The translations under genes and the position numbers were made by a program. The notes beneath the pieces are model-generated. The model saw only the letters and a list, made by a program, of their open reading frames with translations, had not been told where the DNA came from and searched no databases. A stretch of 64,000 nt of DNA from Prevotella sp. UBA2754. GTDB lineage: Bacteria; Bacteroidota; Bacteroidia; Bacteroidales; Bacteroidaceae. Below, piece after piece: positions 26,849 through 36,118 of this stretch (positions are counted from its first letter, which is position 1; the number at the start of each line of letters is the position of its first letter). The DNA lies in NCBI GenBank assembly GCA_002353295.1, contig DEJG01000019.1, positions 32,427 to 96,426 on the forward strand. The letters are read 5' to 3'.

Positions 26849-28996
26849 TTAAACAATCATATCGTGTTTCTTTTCCTGTTCTTTGGCTTCGCAGGGGAAG
26901 AAAACCCATACGGTAGTTCCCTTGCCTATTTCTGACTGGAGTTCCACGGTCCCTCCCATCTTCTTGGCAAGCTCTTGAATGATGGGAAGGTCTAAGCCTG
27001 AACCGCAAATCCGATGCTGGCCATCACGTGCAAAACGTACAAAAGCATTCTTAACTCCTTCAGCATCGATACCTCCACCGGAATCTTCAACGCTGATGAC
27101 CAGTTCACCACGATGATATTCATATTTTGCACGAATGTGTCCTTTTTGTGTGAAAGTCGAAGCAATCTGACAAAGCATTTGTATAATTTTACCGATGTAT
27201 TCAGGATCACCATTGATAACCAAATGTTCATACGGATTTTCGATGATTGTTTTAACCTCAGGGTTCGTGGTGCTCCAGCCCATCTGACAATAGGCGTCAA
27301 AGTATTCTGCAAAATCGAAATCCTCATGTTTGAATTCGACCATGTCCGCATCCAATTTTGAAATGAATAGGATGTCGTTGATGAGTCGAAGCAGTATATT
27401 GGTGTTCTTCTTGATTTCTTCTACGAAGAGGGGTTCGTCAGCTTCGTCATGCTCCGTTTCAAAAAGGTCTGCATATCCCAAAACGGTGGTGAGCGGTGTA
27501 CGAATCTCGTAACTCATATTGGTGAGGAACGATTCTTTAAGCAATTCTGCCTCTTGGGCTTTTTGTGTCTCTGTAGTCAGTTTCCTCTCCGTTTCCAAAA
27601 TGTCGGTCATGTTACGGCACATACCGAAATAGCGCTCTGTGTTGCCATCTGCATTCAATATTGGAATGAGGTTAAACATAAGCGCAATCTGCCTTTTCTT
27701 GGCATCATGTATCTCAGTTTCAATGGTTTGGTTTATGCTGTATCGAGTCAGATGATCCATGCGGTTCAAAACACTCGATACTGTCCTGCGATAATGTGGC
27801 AAAGCTAAACGTATACAACGGAGTTGTGATAGTCGGATTTGTGATTCCCCGATAATGCTTGATATATCGAGTGTATAATTTTGGGGATAGTAATTAACCA
27901 AGCGTACATTACTAACTCTCAGGGCATAATTGATATTGTCGATATACTCTTTGATGTGTTGTGTCGCTTTCTGTAAAGCAATGGCGCCTGCTCGTTGCTG
28001 ATGGAAGGATTCTACCATTTCTGTCACATTACGTCCAGCGACATAGACTCCTTCATATTCCCCGTCACTATTGTGAATGACATTGATACTTGCTTCGTAG
28101 TACAACTTCCCGTCTTTTCCCCATGTTTTGCTATAGAATCGGTCATTTTGATGCTTCGGAAAATCTATGATGGTCGTCGTGTTCACATGATCAGCATTTT
28201 TCAAGTCAATACTGTTGAAGAGGGGATTGTCTTGAAATAAGAATTTCTCTGCTAATATTGTGTTACGATTAGGAATATTGAAAGTCTGGCATGCTTTATC
28301 GTTGATTTCAGCGAGTATACCGTCTTTGTTGTAATATAGCATGTCAATAAGCGATGAATTGAAGACGGTTTGGTAACGCATAAACAATGCTTTTGCATTA
28401 TTACTCTTTGCGTATTCTGTGGTGACATCATGCTCGATACCTAACAATTGGGTAATCTGTCCTTTTTCGTCTCTGCTGGCAATGGAAAGGTGAAGTTCGT
28501 AGAATCTGAGGTCTTCTGAAGAAGTGAAAGCATTTCGCAATTTCACAGTTGATGTGAGTCGCTTATTTTCGCAAATGTCGAAAATAGCAGAACGCAGTAA
28601 TTCAAAATCATCCCTATCGTAAAAGTGTGCCAAGTCTATAGGGTTGTATTCTTTTGAGTATTCACCTGTTTCCGAAATGAACCGATAGTGGCGTGTTTCT
28701 GGATAATACACCCATAGGCGCAGTCTTCCAGCCTGCATCACCAGTCCTAAACGTGAGTTGCGGTTCTTCAAAAGTTTGCGAACATCCTGTTCTCTAAAAG
28801 CGTAAAGGCGGTTGTAGAATAGCATCACTAAAACCGTGATAAATAAACCTGCAATGAGGTAAGTTATCAGGTGGTTGAGGTCGAAAACTTTATTAACATG
28901 AATATCAGAACTCTGAGCTTGCACCACATTGGATGTCAGCAAACACAATGTAAAAACATTGAATCGCAATATGGTAGAAAACTCTTTGGGGGTCAT
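26849..28996 (-). CDS. Degenerate sensor histidine kinase K4 (predicted pseudokinase)
   Basis: A 715-residue protein with a signal peptide (about 1-28), a TM near 43-62, and PAS-like segments, followed by a recognisable HisKA-HATPase region of the K2 subtype. The H-box reads NMSYEIRTPL: the phospho-accepting His is Tyr (residue 496, codon TAC). The N-box Asn is replaced by Ile (residue 611) in LCQIASTFT, and the G2 box is GSGLDL. EDSGGGI is kept. The frame is intact at full length, so it is not a decayed pseudogene. It is the first gene of the kinase operon with its own promoter. A non-catalytic, allosteric or dimer-partner role is inferred. Confidence 0.88.
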   Translation of the reverse strand: MTPKEFSTILRFNVFTLCLLTSNVVQAQSSDIHVNKVFDLNHLITYLIAGLFITVLVMLFYNRLYAFREQDVRKLLKNRNSRLGLVMQAGRLRLWVYYPETRHYRFISETGEYSKEYNPIDLAHFYDRDDFELLRSAIFDICENKRLTSTVKLRNAFTSSEDLRFYELHLSIASRDEKGQITQLLGIEHDVTTEYAKSNNAKALFMRYQTVFNSSLIDMLYYNKDGILAEINDKACQTFNIPNRNTILAEKFLFQDNPLFNSIDLKNADHVNTTTIIDFPKHQNDRFYSKTWGKDGKLYYEASINVIHNSDGEYEGVYVAGRNVTEMVESFHQQRAGAIALQKATQHIKEYIDNINYALRVSNVRLVNYYPQNYTLDISSIIGESQIRLSQLRCIRLALPHYRRTVSSVLNRMDHLTRYSINQTIETEIHDAKKRQIALMFNLIPILNADGNTERYFGMCRNMTDILETERKLTTETQKAQEAELLKESFLTNMSYEIRTPLTTVLGYADLFETEHDEADEPLFVEEIKKNTNILLRLINDILFISKLDADMVEFKHEDFDFAEYFDAYCQMGWSTTNPEVKTIIENPYEHLVINGDPEYIGKIIQMLCQIASTFTQKGHIRAKYEYHRGELVISVEDSGGGIDAEGVKNAFVRFARDGQHRICGSGLDLPIIQELAKKMGGTVELQSEIGKGTTVWVFFPCEAKEQEKKHDMIV

Positions 28997-29028
28997 GTTT
29001 GTTGGTAATTTGGTTATTATATCGACTA

Positions 29029-29059
29029 CAAAGATAGGGTTTTTATGTCATTTTGCAAA
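29029..29059 (-). promoter_or_regulatory. Promoter of the four-kinase operon
   Basis: On the minus strand TTTG (29059-29056), a 19-nt spacer and TATCTTTG (29036-29029) form a full -33/-7 promoter. The K4 ATG lies 33 nt downstream of the -7 box. The short gaps (3-19 bp) downstream suggest this drives K4-K3-K2-K1-GH36-MATE. Confidence 0.78.
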
Positions 29060-29085
29060 ATTTTTTTGCTTGTTTTTTACAAAAC

Positions 29086-29111
29086 AGCCACGAATGACTT
29101 CATTCGCGGCT
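29086..29111 (-). terminator. Probable terminator of metY-cysK
   Basis: AGCCGCGAATGA / TCATTCGTGGCT on the minus strand forms a stem with one G-U pair and a tight loop, followed by a short T-run (GTTTTG). It lies 24 bp after the cysK stop. Confidence 0.65.
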
Positions 29112-29134
29112 ATTTCTTTACTTAATATTGAAGC

Positions 29135-30082
29135 TTAAAGAGGATATTCCTCAAAAGCATAGAGTACTGTTGAAAGGTAGCGCTCACCTGTATCAGGTAG
29201 CAATGCTACGATGTTTTTTCCTGCATTTTCCGGGCGTTGAGCCACTATGGTGGCAGCATAGGCAGCTGCACCGGAGGAGATACCTACAAGCAGGCCTTCC
29301 TGTTGTGCCAGGTTGCGTCCTGTACGGATGGCATCATCGTTGTCTATGTCAAGTACTTCATCAATAACATGCGCATCATAAGTCTTGGGAATAAAGCCTG
29401 CACCGATACCTTGAATCTTATGTGGACCACTCTGTCCTCCATTTAGGACTGGCGAGGAAGCTGGTTCGACGGCAATGATCTTGATTGCAGGATTCTTTTC
29501 TTTTAGGTATTTTCCGATACCGGAAATTGTTCCGCCAGTACCAACACCCGCTACAAAGATGTCAATCTTTCCGTCTGTGTCGTTCCAAATTTCAGGACCT
29601 GTCGTAGCATAATGCTTAGCAGGGTTAGCGGGATTCTCAAACTGTTGGAGGATGATAGAACCTGGAATGTTGTTACGCAGTTCTTCAGCGGCCCGGATAG
29701 CACCAGCCATACCGTCTTTCCCACTGGTCAGACGAACTTCTGCACCATAGGCTTTAACAAGATTTCTGCGTTCTATGCTCATTGTTTCGGGCATAGTTAG
29801 AATGAGTTTGTAGCCCTTTACTGCCGATACGAGTGCCAGTCCGACGCCAGTATTACCACTGGTGGGCTCGATAATCGTTGCACCAGGTTTTAATAAACCT
29901 TTTTTTTCAGCATCCTCTATCATGGCGAGAGCTATACGGTCTTTTACGCTGCCTCCTGGATTAAAGAATTCCACTTTAGCGATAAGAGGTTTTTGGATTC
30001 CTTGTGAGGCAGAGTATTTACTCAGTTCCAAAAGTGGAGTGCTGCCAATGAGTTCTGTCAGTTGTTTTGCAATTTTAGCCAT
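29135..30082 (-). CDS. cysK: Cysteine synthase A (O-acetylserine sulfhydrylase)
   Basis: A PLP enzyme forming L-cysteine from O-acetylserine and sulfide. The 315 residues include the Schiff-base Lys in [11 protein letters not shown], the substrate loop [11 protein letters not shown], the phosphate-binding VGTGGTISG and the C-terminal GISSGAAA. Length fits CysK rather than CysM. It is 20 bp downstream of metY, so the two sulfhydrylases form one sulfide-assimilation operon. Confidence 0.96.
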   Translation of the reverse strand: MAKIAKQLTELIGSTPLLELSKYSASQGIQKPLIAKVEFFNPGGSVKDRIALAMIEDAEKKGLLKPGATIIEPTSGNTGVGLALVSAVKGYKLILTMPETMSIERRNLVKAYGAEVRLTSGKDGMAGAIRAAEELRNNIPGSIILQQFENPANPAKHYATTGPEIWNDTDGKIDIFVAGVGTGGTISGIGKYLKEKNPAIKIIAVEPASSPVLNGGQSGPHKIQGIGAGFIPKTYDAHVIDEVLDIDNDDAIRTGRNLAQQEGLLVGISSGAAAYAATIVAQRPENAGKNIVALLPDTGERYLSTVLYAFEEYPL

Positions 30083-30102
30083 ATTTTCTTTTGTTTTAAA
30101 TG

Positions 30103-31392
30103 TTAGATTTTATCGAATGCTTGTGAAAGATCTTCAATGATATCCTCAATATGTTCTGTACCGATGCTCAGACGAATGGTTGAAGGGGTAATATGTTGCT
30201 GCTCCAGTTCTTCTGGTGTCATCTGCGAATGGGTAGTGGTATAAGGATGTATTACCAAGCTTTTTACATCAGCAACATTGGCCAATAGAGAGAATATCTG
30301 TAGGGCATCAATAAACTTCCAGGCTTCCTTTTCACCACCCTTGATTTCGAATGTGAAGATACTGCCACCACCGTTGGGGAAGTATTTTTGATACAGTGCG
30401 TGATCTTCGTGGTCAGGAAGTGAGGGATGGTTCACCTTGGCCACTTTGGGGTGGTTCTTCAGGAATTCAACAACTTTCAAAGCATTCTCTACATGACGCT
30501 CTACTCGCAGACTCAGTGTCTCTACGCCTTGCAACAGGATGAAGGCATTGAAAGGAGAGATGGTGGCACCAGTGTCACGCAAGATGACGGCACGGATACG
30601 GGTCACGTAAGCGGCGGCACCTACTGCTTCTGCAAATACAATTCCATGGTAGGAAGGATCTGGTTTAGCCAGCGTCGGGAACTTTTCAGGATTAGCTTTC
30701 CAGTCGAATTTTCCACCGTCCACGATGACACCACCTAAAGATGTACCATGACCGCCTAAGAACTTAGTAGCAGAGTGTACTACGATGTCTGCTCCATGTT
30801 CCAAAGGACGAATTAGATAGGGAGTACCGAATGTGTTGTCAATAATGAAAGGGATACCATGCTTGTGAGCCACTTCTGCAACACCTTCAATATTGGTCAC
30901 ATCAGAGTTGGGATTGCCAAAGGTCTCGGCATAAATAGCTTTGGTGTTAGGTTGAATAGCGGCTTCGAGGGCTGTCAGGTCGTTCACTTTAACAATTGTG
31001 TTCGAGATACCCAGATTGGCTAGCGTGTGGGTAATCAGGTTGAACGAACCACCATATAGGTTATCGGCTGCTACGATGTGGTCGCCTGCCCCGGCGATAT
31101 TCTGGAGTGCATAGGTGACTGCAGCAGCTCCACTGGCTACCGCAAGTCCTGCCACGCCACCTTCCAGGGCTGCTACTCGATCTTCGAATACACCTTGTGT
31201 CGAGTTGGTCAATCGGCCATAGATATTACCGGCATCACGCAGTCCGAATCGATCAGCAGCATGCTGTGAATTGCGGAAAACGTAGGATGTTGTCTGATAG
31301 ATGGGCACTGCACGTGCATCAGTTGCGGGATCGGGCTGTTCTTGTCCTACATGTAATTGCAAAGTCTCAAAGTGTAATTTCTTGTTGCTCAT
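30103..31392 (-). CDS. metY: O-acetylhomoserine sulfhydrylase (Cys/Met metabolism PLP enzyme)
   Basis: A 429-residue enzyme converting O-acetylhomoserine plus sulfide to homocysteine. It is a fold-type I Cys/Met-metabolism PLP enzyme, with the PLP lysine in [13 protein letters not shown], an IYGRLTNST segment and the [11 protein letters not shown] cofactor loop. The length and the extended central region favour MetY over cystathionine gamma-synthase. It has its own -7 box and is followed 20 bp later by cysK. Confidence 0.94.
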   Translation of the reverse strand: MSNKKLHFETLQLHVGQEQPDPATDARAVPIYQTTSYVFRNSQHAADRFGLRDAGNIYGRLTNSTQGVFEDRVAALEGGVAGLAVASGAAAVTYALQNIAGAGDHIVAADNLYGGSFNLITHTLANLGISNTIVKVNDLTALEAAIQPNTKAIYAETFGNPNSDVTNIEGVAEVAHKHGIPFIIDNTFGTPYLIRPLEHGADIVVHSATKFLGGHGTSLGGVIVDGGKFDWKANPEKFPTLAKPDPSYHGIVFAEAVGAAAYVTRIRAVILRDTGATISPFNAFILLQGVETLSLRVERHVENALKVVEFLKNHPKVAKVNHPSLPDHEDHALYQKYFPNGGGSIFTFEIKGGEKEAWKFIDALQIFSLLANVADVKSLVIHPYTTTHSQMTPEELEQQHITPSTIRLSIGTEHIEDIIEDLSQAFDKI

Positions 31393-31440
31393 AATTTTTT
31401 GTTTTTATTGTTAATACCTTGTTTCTAACTTTTGACTTTG

Positions 31441-31448
31441 CAAAGGTA
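31441..31448 (-). promoter_or_regulatory. -7 box of metY-cysK
   Basis: TACCTTTG on the minus strand, 48 nt before the metY ATG. A large inverted repeat begins about 30 bp further upstream. No riboswitch-like leader fits in the short 5' UTR. Confidence 0.62.
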
Positions 31449-31477
31449 CGATGAAATATTCATATCCGAAATAACAC

Positions 31478-31531
31478 AATTGGGGCATTCTGCATACCAC
31501 GATTATGGTATTCTGCAGAAATGCCCCAATT
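31478..31531. repeat. Long bulged inverted repeat upstream of metY
   Basis: The arms 31478-31498 and 31507-31531 pair over 12 + 5 + 4 bp (AATTGGGGCATT, CTGCA, TACC), separated by 1- and 3-nt bulges, with an 8-nt loop. It lies between the upstream lipoprotein stop (31550) and the metY promoter. It lacks a T-tract on the minus strand, so it is either an atypical terminator or a regulatory hairpin. Confidence 0.7.
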
Positions 31532-31549
31532 ATATATAAGGTGTAACCC

Positions 31550-32344
31550 TTACTTCAGCAGACTTTGTATGAATGACCACTCACTCTCGTAGGACTTCAC
31601 TTTGATAAGTGACTGGTGAGTGACGATATACTCTGAGAGGCCCTCATGGTTAGCCCCCTCGTGCCAATCGTAAGTATAACCCAATTGAGTCCAAGGCAGC
31701 GGACTGTCATCTTCATAAGCGGAAGCAAAGCTATAACGATACCACTCGCGGAAATTGGTCTCTCCTACCGTATAGGTGGTGTCGGCATAAGCAGGAAACT
31801 CTAATCCTGCGGATGTCGTGGTGATATCTGGGTCGTGTGCTGGTCGGAACATATAGCTGGGGTCGGCATAGAACTGCACCATGATATTATAGTCGCAGTC
31901 AGGACTCAGTCCATACATCTGTATCATACGCATGTGGGCAGCTACGCTGTCAAGCCCTGCGTACGCATCTTTTTTACGCAACCAGTCAACAGGTAGTGTT
32001 GCCCAGGTACCCAGTTCACGGTCGATACGATAAACACCCTCCTGTCCGAAGAAACGCTGCAGGCGGCTGGAATCCACCAGTGTCACCAGCAACACCATAT
32101 CCTTACCATCAATGGTTGCCCATTCTTCCCCAGGTGTACCCTTTTTCACAGGCATCAGGTTTTTGGAGATCTTGGAGGCATCGAGAACTTTCGCATCCTG
32201 AATAGCAGCATCCAACTGAGCCAACAGTAAGGAGTCGTTCTCATACCATGGGGTGGCATCTTCTGCTACATTTGTCTGTGCTTGTTTATGACCACAAGCA
32301 CAGACTGTCAATAACACGACAAATAGTCTTATCAAATTTCTCAT
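31550..32344 (-). CDS. Putative lipoprotein of unknown function
   Basis: A 264-residue exported protein. The N-terminus MRNLIRLFVVLLTVCACGHK is a lipoprotein-like signal with cysteines at 15 and 17. The mature part is acidic and rich in Tyr, Trp and Asp, with no domain I recognise. It is the last gene of a minus-strand run of secreted proteins, 12 bp after the 313-residue secreted protein. Confidence 0.72.
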   Translation of the reverse strand: MRNLIRLFVVLLTVCACGHKQAQTNVAEDATPWYENDSLLLAQLDAAIQDAKVLDASKISKNLMPVKKGTPGEEWATIDGKDMVLLVTLVDSSRLQRFFGQEGVYRIDRELGTWATLPVDWLRKKDAYAGLDSVAAHMRMIQMYGLSPDCDYNIMVQFYADPSYMFRPAHDPDITTTSAGLEFPAYADTTYTVGETNFREWYRYSFASAYEDDSPLPWTQLGYTYDWHEGANHEGLSEYIVTHQSLIKVKSYESEWSFIQSLLK

Positions 32345-32356
32345 TATATCTGTTGT

Positions 32357-33298
32357 TTAGAGTTCTTCTTTCTGGTCTTTCTTCTTGGAAGTGAAGAAAC
32401 GCTCTCCATCCGTAATCAGCCATCCGTGATTGTTGGTCTTGCGCAGCGTCAACCATCCAACAGGGCTGTCTGCGCCAGAACTGAGCACATGAATACGGGC
32501 ATAAGTGATGCCTTCGAGGGTATAAAGCGGTTCTGCATGCTGCTCTACGACTGTCACTTTATAAGGAGTAGTCGGGGTGTAGAAGTTGGAGGGTGATGCC
32601 CCTTCGAAATAGCTGCGCAGGCCATTGACTACAGGGTAGCCTTTGGCGTCATTACCCACCAGGTCGCTTTTCACGACATTCGAACTCACGAGTTTAGAGA
32701 CCTCTGCAATGCCGTTCATTCCTATTGTGGCGGTATGGGTACGCAGATAGTTGATCATCTCCCAAGCGTCGGCACTGTTGTCTGCGATACGGTTCAGACA
32801 GCAGATAAACAAAGCCGTCACGAAATACTGTGACTCGAAATACTGACGGTTGTTGATCTCCAAGGTTTTCAACTCCTCGATATTACGGGGTAGCGCGTTG
32901 AAAGTGAAGGTTACTTTTTTCTTGCCATTAGTCCAAGTACCCTCTTCAAAACTGACCGTGATGGTCTGAATAGGTTGTGAGTAGGCAGAGATCTTCTTGA
33001 TGGCCAGTGTACCATCAGTCTTTGCCAGTGTGAAGGCTGTCTTGTCATTAGGAGCATTGCCGATATAATAAGAGGCATTCTCGTCCACGTTACCAGAGAG
33101 GCTTCCATGCGTGAAAGGCAGTGCCCCTTTGAAGTCGATGTAATCGTATGCGGGATTGAAGAAAGTGTAGTCATCGCCAGCATATTGTTTTACTGAGTTC
33201 AGGTTCTCAGAGAACTGAACACGGAAATAAGTCACACTTTGTGCTGAGACAGTGGCGGCAGCTAATGTCAGAGCCATGGTTACAAATATCTTTTTCAT
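32357..33298 (-). CDS. Secreted protein of unknown function
   Basis: A 313-residue protein with a clear signal peptide (MKKIFVTMALTLAAATVSAQ). The N-terminal half is beta-rich. A helical central part includes MINYLRTHTATIGMNG, and the C-terminal third carries a beta pattern around SPVGWLTLRKTNNHGWLITD. I do not recognise a family. It sits 36 bp after the repeat protein and 12 bp before the lipoprotein gene, within the same operon. Confidence 0.72.
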   Translation of the reverse strand: MKKIFVTMALTLAAATVSAQSVTYFRVQFSENLNSVKQYAGDDYTFFNPAYDYIDFKGALPFTHGSLSGNVDENASYYIGNAPNDKTAFTLAKTDGTLAIKKISAYSQPIQTITVSFEEGTWTNGKKKVTFTFNALPRNIEELKTLEINNRQYFESQYFVTALFICCLNRIADNSADAWEMINYLRTHTATIGMNGIAEVSKLVSSNVVKSDLVGNDAKGYPVVNGLRSYFEGASPSNFYTPTTPYKVTVVEQHAEPLYTLEGITYARIHVLSSGADSPVGWLTLRKTNNHGWLITDGERFFTSKKKDQKEEL

Positions 33299-33334
33299 AA
33301 TGATGTTGTTTTTATTGTTATTACTCTTTTATTT

Positions 33335-34690
33335 TTATTTTTTGAAGAATTTCAGCGTCTTATTGCCTACTCTCACGATGTACACACCTGTGATGAGGTG
33401 ACCAACGGCAATAGTGGTGGTACCATTAACAACAGCAGCAGAGGCCATCTTCTGACCACGCATATCATAGACAACGGCATCCTTAGCCTGTCCACAGCCA
33501 GAGAGTTTCAACTCAAACTGTACTGGGGTCATCAAGTGCAACGTCTCCTCTGCCTCCTCACCAGTCTCGGTCTTCGGCTGCTGAATGGCGGTCTCGGTAT
33601 CTCTGAAGAAGGTCACATAGCGTACATCCGTCAGACTGCCTCCCTCGTTGAGTACGACCTCGAAGTGTCCTTTGTTGTCCACATTGGCCAACATGGCAAC
33701 GTTGCTCATGGGCTGACTGTCACCCTTGTCGGTCTGCAGCCACAGTGCACCCGTTGTAGATACAGGCTGCTCCTGTCCTTCCTTATAAGGTACGAAACCA
33801 CCGGATTCCTTGCTGAGGCCTCGTGCGAAGCGTACCTGTTTCACACCTGTGGCACCGTTGCCCTCACGAGTCACTACCTCAAACTGTCCTGTCTGGTCAA
33901 CATTAGCAAGGAAAGCCACCCTGCTCATGGCGATGGAATCGTTCTGGTCAGTAATCAGACACCATGGTCCTGTCCCCTGCTGGGCAGTAGGATCCTGTCC
34001 AGCCTTGATTTTTTGGAAACCACCAGCCGTCTTCGAGTCGCCATGTGCGAAGCGTACATACTGTGCTCCTGTCACGTTAGCGCCATCACTGACGACAATT
34101 TCAAAACTGCTGGCACCATCCACACTGGCCAGCAGCTGTACACGGCTCATGGCGATCGTGTCGTTTTTATCAGTAATCATACACCAGGGGTTGAAGCGGT
34201 TGGGGTCAGTAGTGCTGCCACCACTTCCAGTGATAGGTTTGAAACCACCACTGCTGTTTGTCTTACCTCTTCCGAAGCGTACGTTATTCACTCCTACGAG
34301 GTTAGCGCCATCCGTGGATACAACCTCGAATTGCGGCTGTCCGTCCACACTGGCCAACATCGCCACCCGACTCATGGCGATGGAGTCTTCTTTGTCGGTT
34401 ATCATACACCATGGTCCTGTCTCTGTGATAACAACAGGCTGATCGTCAGCGGGAGCCACATAGTCAGACTCATGCAACTCGAAGGTGATACTCTTCACCC
34501 CCACAGCGCCCTGTCCTTCCCGGACAACCACCTCAAAGGTAGCCTGCCCATCGACAGCAGCCAGCATTGCTACACGAGCCATCTCTATGAACAGCCCCTT
34601 GTCTGTCTTCAAGCACCACTGCGAAGTCTGTGCCTGCAGGTCACAAAGTGCGAGACATAGTGTGATGACGGTTAAAATCATTTTCTTCAT
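33335..34690 (-). CDS. Secreted five-repeat protein with type IX-like C-terminal sorting domain
   Basis: The 451-residue product has a signal peptide (MKKMILTVITLCLALCDLQAQ). It carries five tandem copies of a roughly 55-70-residue unit of the form W-C-x-I-T-D-K-x-D-S-I-A-M-S-R-V-x-x-L-A-x-V-D-G-x-x-x-F-E-V-V, each ending in VRF or similar. The last 70 residues (VVYDMRGQKM, TGVYIVRVGNKTLKFFKK) resemble the type A sorting domain of type IX secretion. The start at 34690 is chosen because AGGAGT lies 8 nt upstream; an ATG two codons earlier is in frame. Function is unknown. Confidence 0.8.
   Translation of the reverse strand: MKKMILTVITLCLALCDLQAQTSQWCLKTDKGLFIEMARVAMLAAVDGQATFEVVVREGQGAVGVKSITFELHESDYVAPADDQPVVITETGPWCMITDKEDSIAMSRVAMLASVDGQPQFEVVSTDGANLVGVNNVRFGRGKTNSSGGFKPITGSGGSTTDPNRFNPWCMITDKNDTIAMSRVQLLASVDGASSFEIVVSDGANVTGAQYVRFAHGDSKTAGGFQKIKAGQDPTAQQGTGPWCLITDQNDSIAMSRVAFLANVDQTGQFEVVTREGNGATGVKQVRFARGLSKESGGFVPYKEGQEQPVSTTGALWLQTDKGDSQPMSNVAMLANVDNKGHFEVVLNEGGSLTDVRYVTFFRDTETAIQQPKTETGEEAEETLHLMTPVQFELKLSGCGQAKDAVVYDMRGQKMASAAVVNGTTTIAVGHLITGVYIVRVGNKTLKFFKK
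33680..34660. repeat. Five tandem coding repeats, about 170-210 bp each
   Basis: The repeat units of the secreted protein are similar at the DNA level as well as the protein level; for example, motifs such as GCTCATGGCGATGG recur at about 33930, 34150 and 34375. Such a tract can change copy number by recombination. The units differ enough to show they are not very recent copies. Confidence 0.65.
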
Positions 34691-34711
34691 AGGCATTCAC
34701 TCCTATATGTA

Positions 34712-35416
34712 TTAATAATCAGATTGGTCAACGTCGCCAGCCACGTCGGCTGGATGTAATCCAGGTTCTACAGCCTCCTCGCTCTTGATGAGTTCCAAGT
34801 TGGTCTGCTCAATGATGTTGAGTTGGATGGCAGCATTATTCGTTCCAGGCTTATACCACCATTTCTTACTGAAATAATCTCGCAAGTCTTTCGATTGGAA
34901 GGTATAGCCATGACGAGCCAGAATCTCGTTGCGCATCAGTCGCAACTGCTCTCTCGGAATATTCATCAGATAAGGGGTGTTCAGCAGGGTGTTATTGATA
35001 ACATCCTCCCAATTAGTATTGATGAGATTAGCCTGCTGAGCGTCACAATGGTTCTCATTGTCGGGTGTCAGCAACATCGTCCACATAGCATCACCATTGG
35101 GCTTACGAACAGCCAGAAAATACATGCCGTCCTTGCGGACATACTGTACACGCCATCCGAACTCGGCAAAACGGATAGGGCAATCCTCAGCCTGCCTACT
35201 GGGTATGATCTTATACTCGCCATTTTTACCCGTCACTTTCTCAAGGGTCAACTCATTGTCTTGGGCTGTAGTCATATAAACGATGGTACCCATTCTCACC
35301 TCCTGGACGGTATATAGACTTCGTCCGTCCCAAAACTTATCTCCCTTCTTAATCGTCTGTGCCTGTAGGCTGAGTGTAGCCATCAAAGCCATGAACAGAA
35401 ATAGTACTTTTTTCAT
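34712..35416 (-). CDS. YARHG domain-containing secreted protein (copy 1)
   Basis: A 234-residue protein with a signal peptide (MKKVLFLFMALMATLSLQAQ). A beta-rich N-terminal part precedes a C-terminal YARHG domain marked by RLMRNEILARHGYTFQSKDL followed by RDYFSKKWWYKP. YARHG domains are extracellular and thought to be involved in cell-wall or surface contexts; no enzymatic role is established. It lies 22 bp after a lipoprotein gene and 21 bp before the repeat-protein gene. A second lipoprotein+YARHG pair is at 36153-37670. Confidence 0.85.
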   Translation of the reverse strand: MKKVLFLFMALMATLSLQAQTIKKGDKFWDGRSLYTVQEVRMGTIVYMTTAQDNELTLEKVTGKNGEYKIIPSRQAEDCPIRFAEFGWRVQYVRKDGMYFLAVRKPNGDAMWTMLLTPDNENHCDAQQANLINTNWEDVINNTLLNTPYLMNIPREQLRLMRNEILARHGYTFQSKDLRDYFSKKWWYKPGTNNAAIQLNIIEQTNLELIKSEEAVEPGLHPADVAGDVDQSDY

Positions 35417-35438
35417 ATATCGTATAGTTTTTTAAAGT

Positions 35439-36092
35439 TTAGGCAAAATAATAGAAACGAATCACATAGAATCCCTTATGGTACTCCTCGTCGTATTCCA
35501 ATTTCTCCATCGAAGTCAGGATCCTATAGTCACTAAAAGAGTTGACCTTGACAGTGCCGTTAGGCAATTTCTCTTCATTAACATGGTATGTGCCATCCAT
35601 CTCGACGAGTCCATAGGCCAAAGCTTTCTCTATAAAGCGTTCGGCATCAGCCTTGCTTTTGAAGCACATGGCAGCCTGTTGGGAGGTGTCTGCTTGATAG
35701 TAGAAGTAGCAGGCATGGGGCGAGGTTGTTTTCAGCTCGTAACCGAAATCCAATTTCTTTCCTTTTTCGATGCCCCATCCAAAGACGTCTGCAGACATAT
35801 CGGCATCACCATTACCAGGGTCGTAAGCATGATAGATGAGGGAGAGTTTGCATTTTTTGGCATTTTCAGCAGTCTGGCTTTTCAGCAATTCCACGAAATC
35901 GCCGAAATCCAGTTGATTGAAGAACTGATTAAAGGCTTGGTCGTCCTCGTTGGGTGCTTCCACTACAGTGATGCTGTCCTGGCTTGCAAGGGCAGAGTCA
36001 GCACTTGCCGTGCTGCTCTCCGCCTGTGTGGATTTGTTGCTGCATGCAACTACTATCATCGAAATGGTTAAGAATAAATAGGTTTTCTTCAT
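35439..36092 (-). CDS. Putative lipoprotein of unknown function
   Basis: A 217-residue lipoprotein: MKKTYLFLTISMIVVACSNK has a good lipobox (VVAC). The start at 36092 is preferred, because longer versions to 36149 would run into the promoter at 36119-36150. A Ser/Ala-rich linker follows the Cys, then a compact mixed domain with no recognised family. It is the first gene of the downstream secreted-protein operon and is paired with a YARHG gene. Confidence 0.75.
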   Translation of the reverse strand: MKKTYLFLTISMIVVACSNKSTQAESSTASADSALASQDSITVVEAPNEDDQAFNQFFNQLDFGDFVELLKSQTAENAKKCKLSLIYHAYDPGNGDADMSADVFGWGIEKGKKLDFGYELKTTSPHACYFYYQADTSQQAAMCFKSKADAERFIEKALAYGLVEMDGTYHVNEEKLPNGTVKVNSFSDYRILTSMEKLEYDEEYHKGFYVIRFYYFA

Positions 36093-36118
36093 ATTTTGCA
36101 TCGGTTTTGGTTTGTTGG

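Noticed and set aside
33398..34660. A 420-codon open frame on the + strand opposite the five-repeat secreted protein
   Set aside because: It mirrors the repeat gene in the antisense direction and is open because of the repeated codon composition. It has no promoter, signal peptide or recognisable domain, and the minus-strand gene has a signal peptide and sorting domain.
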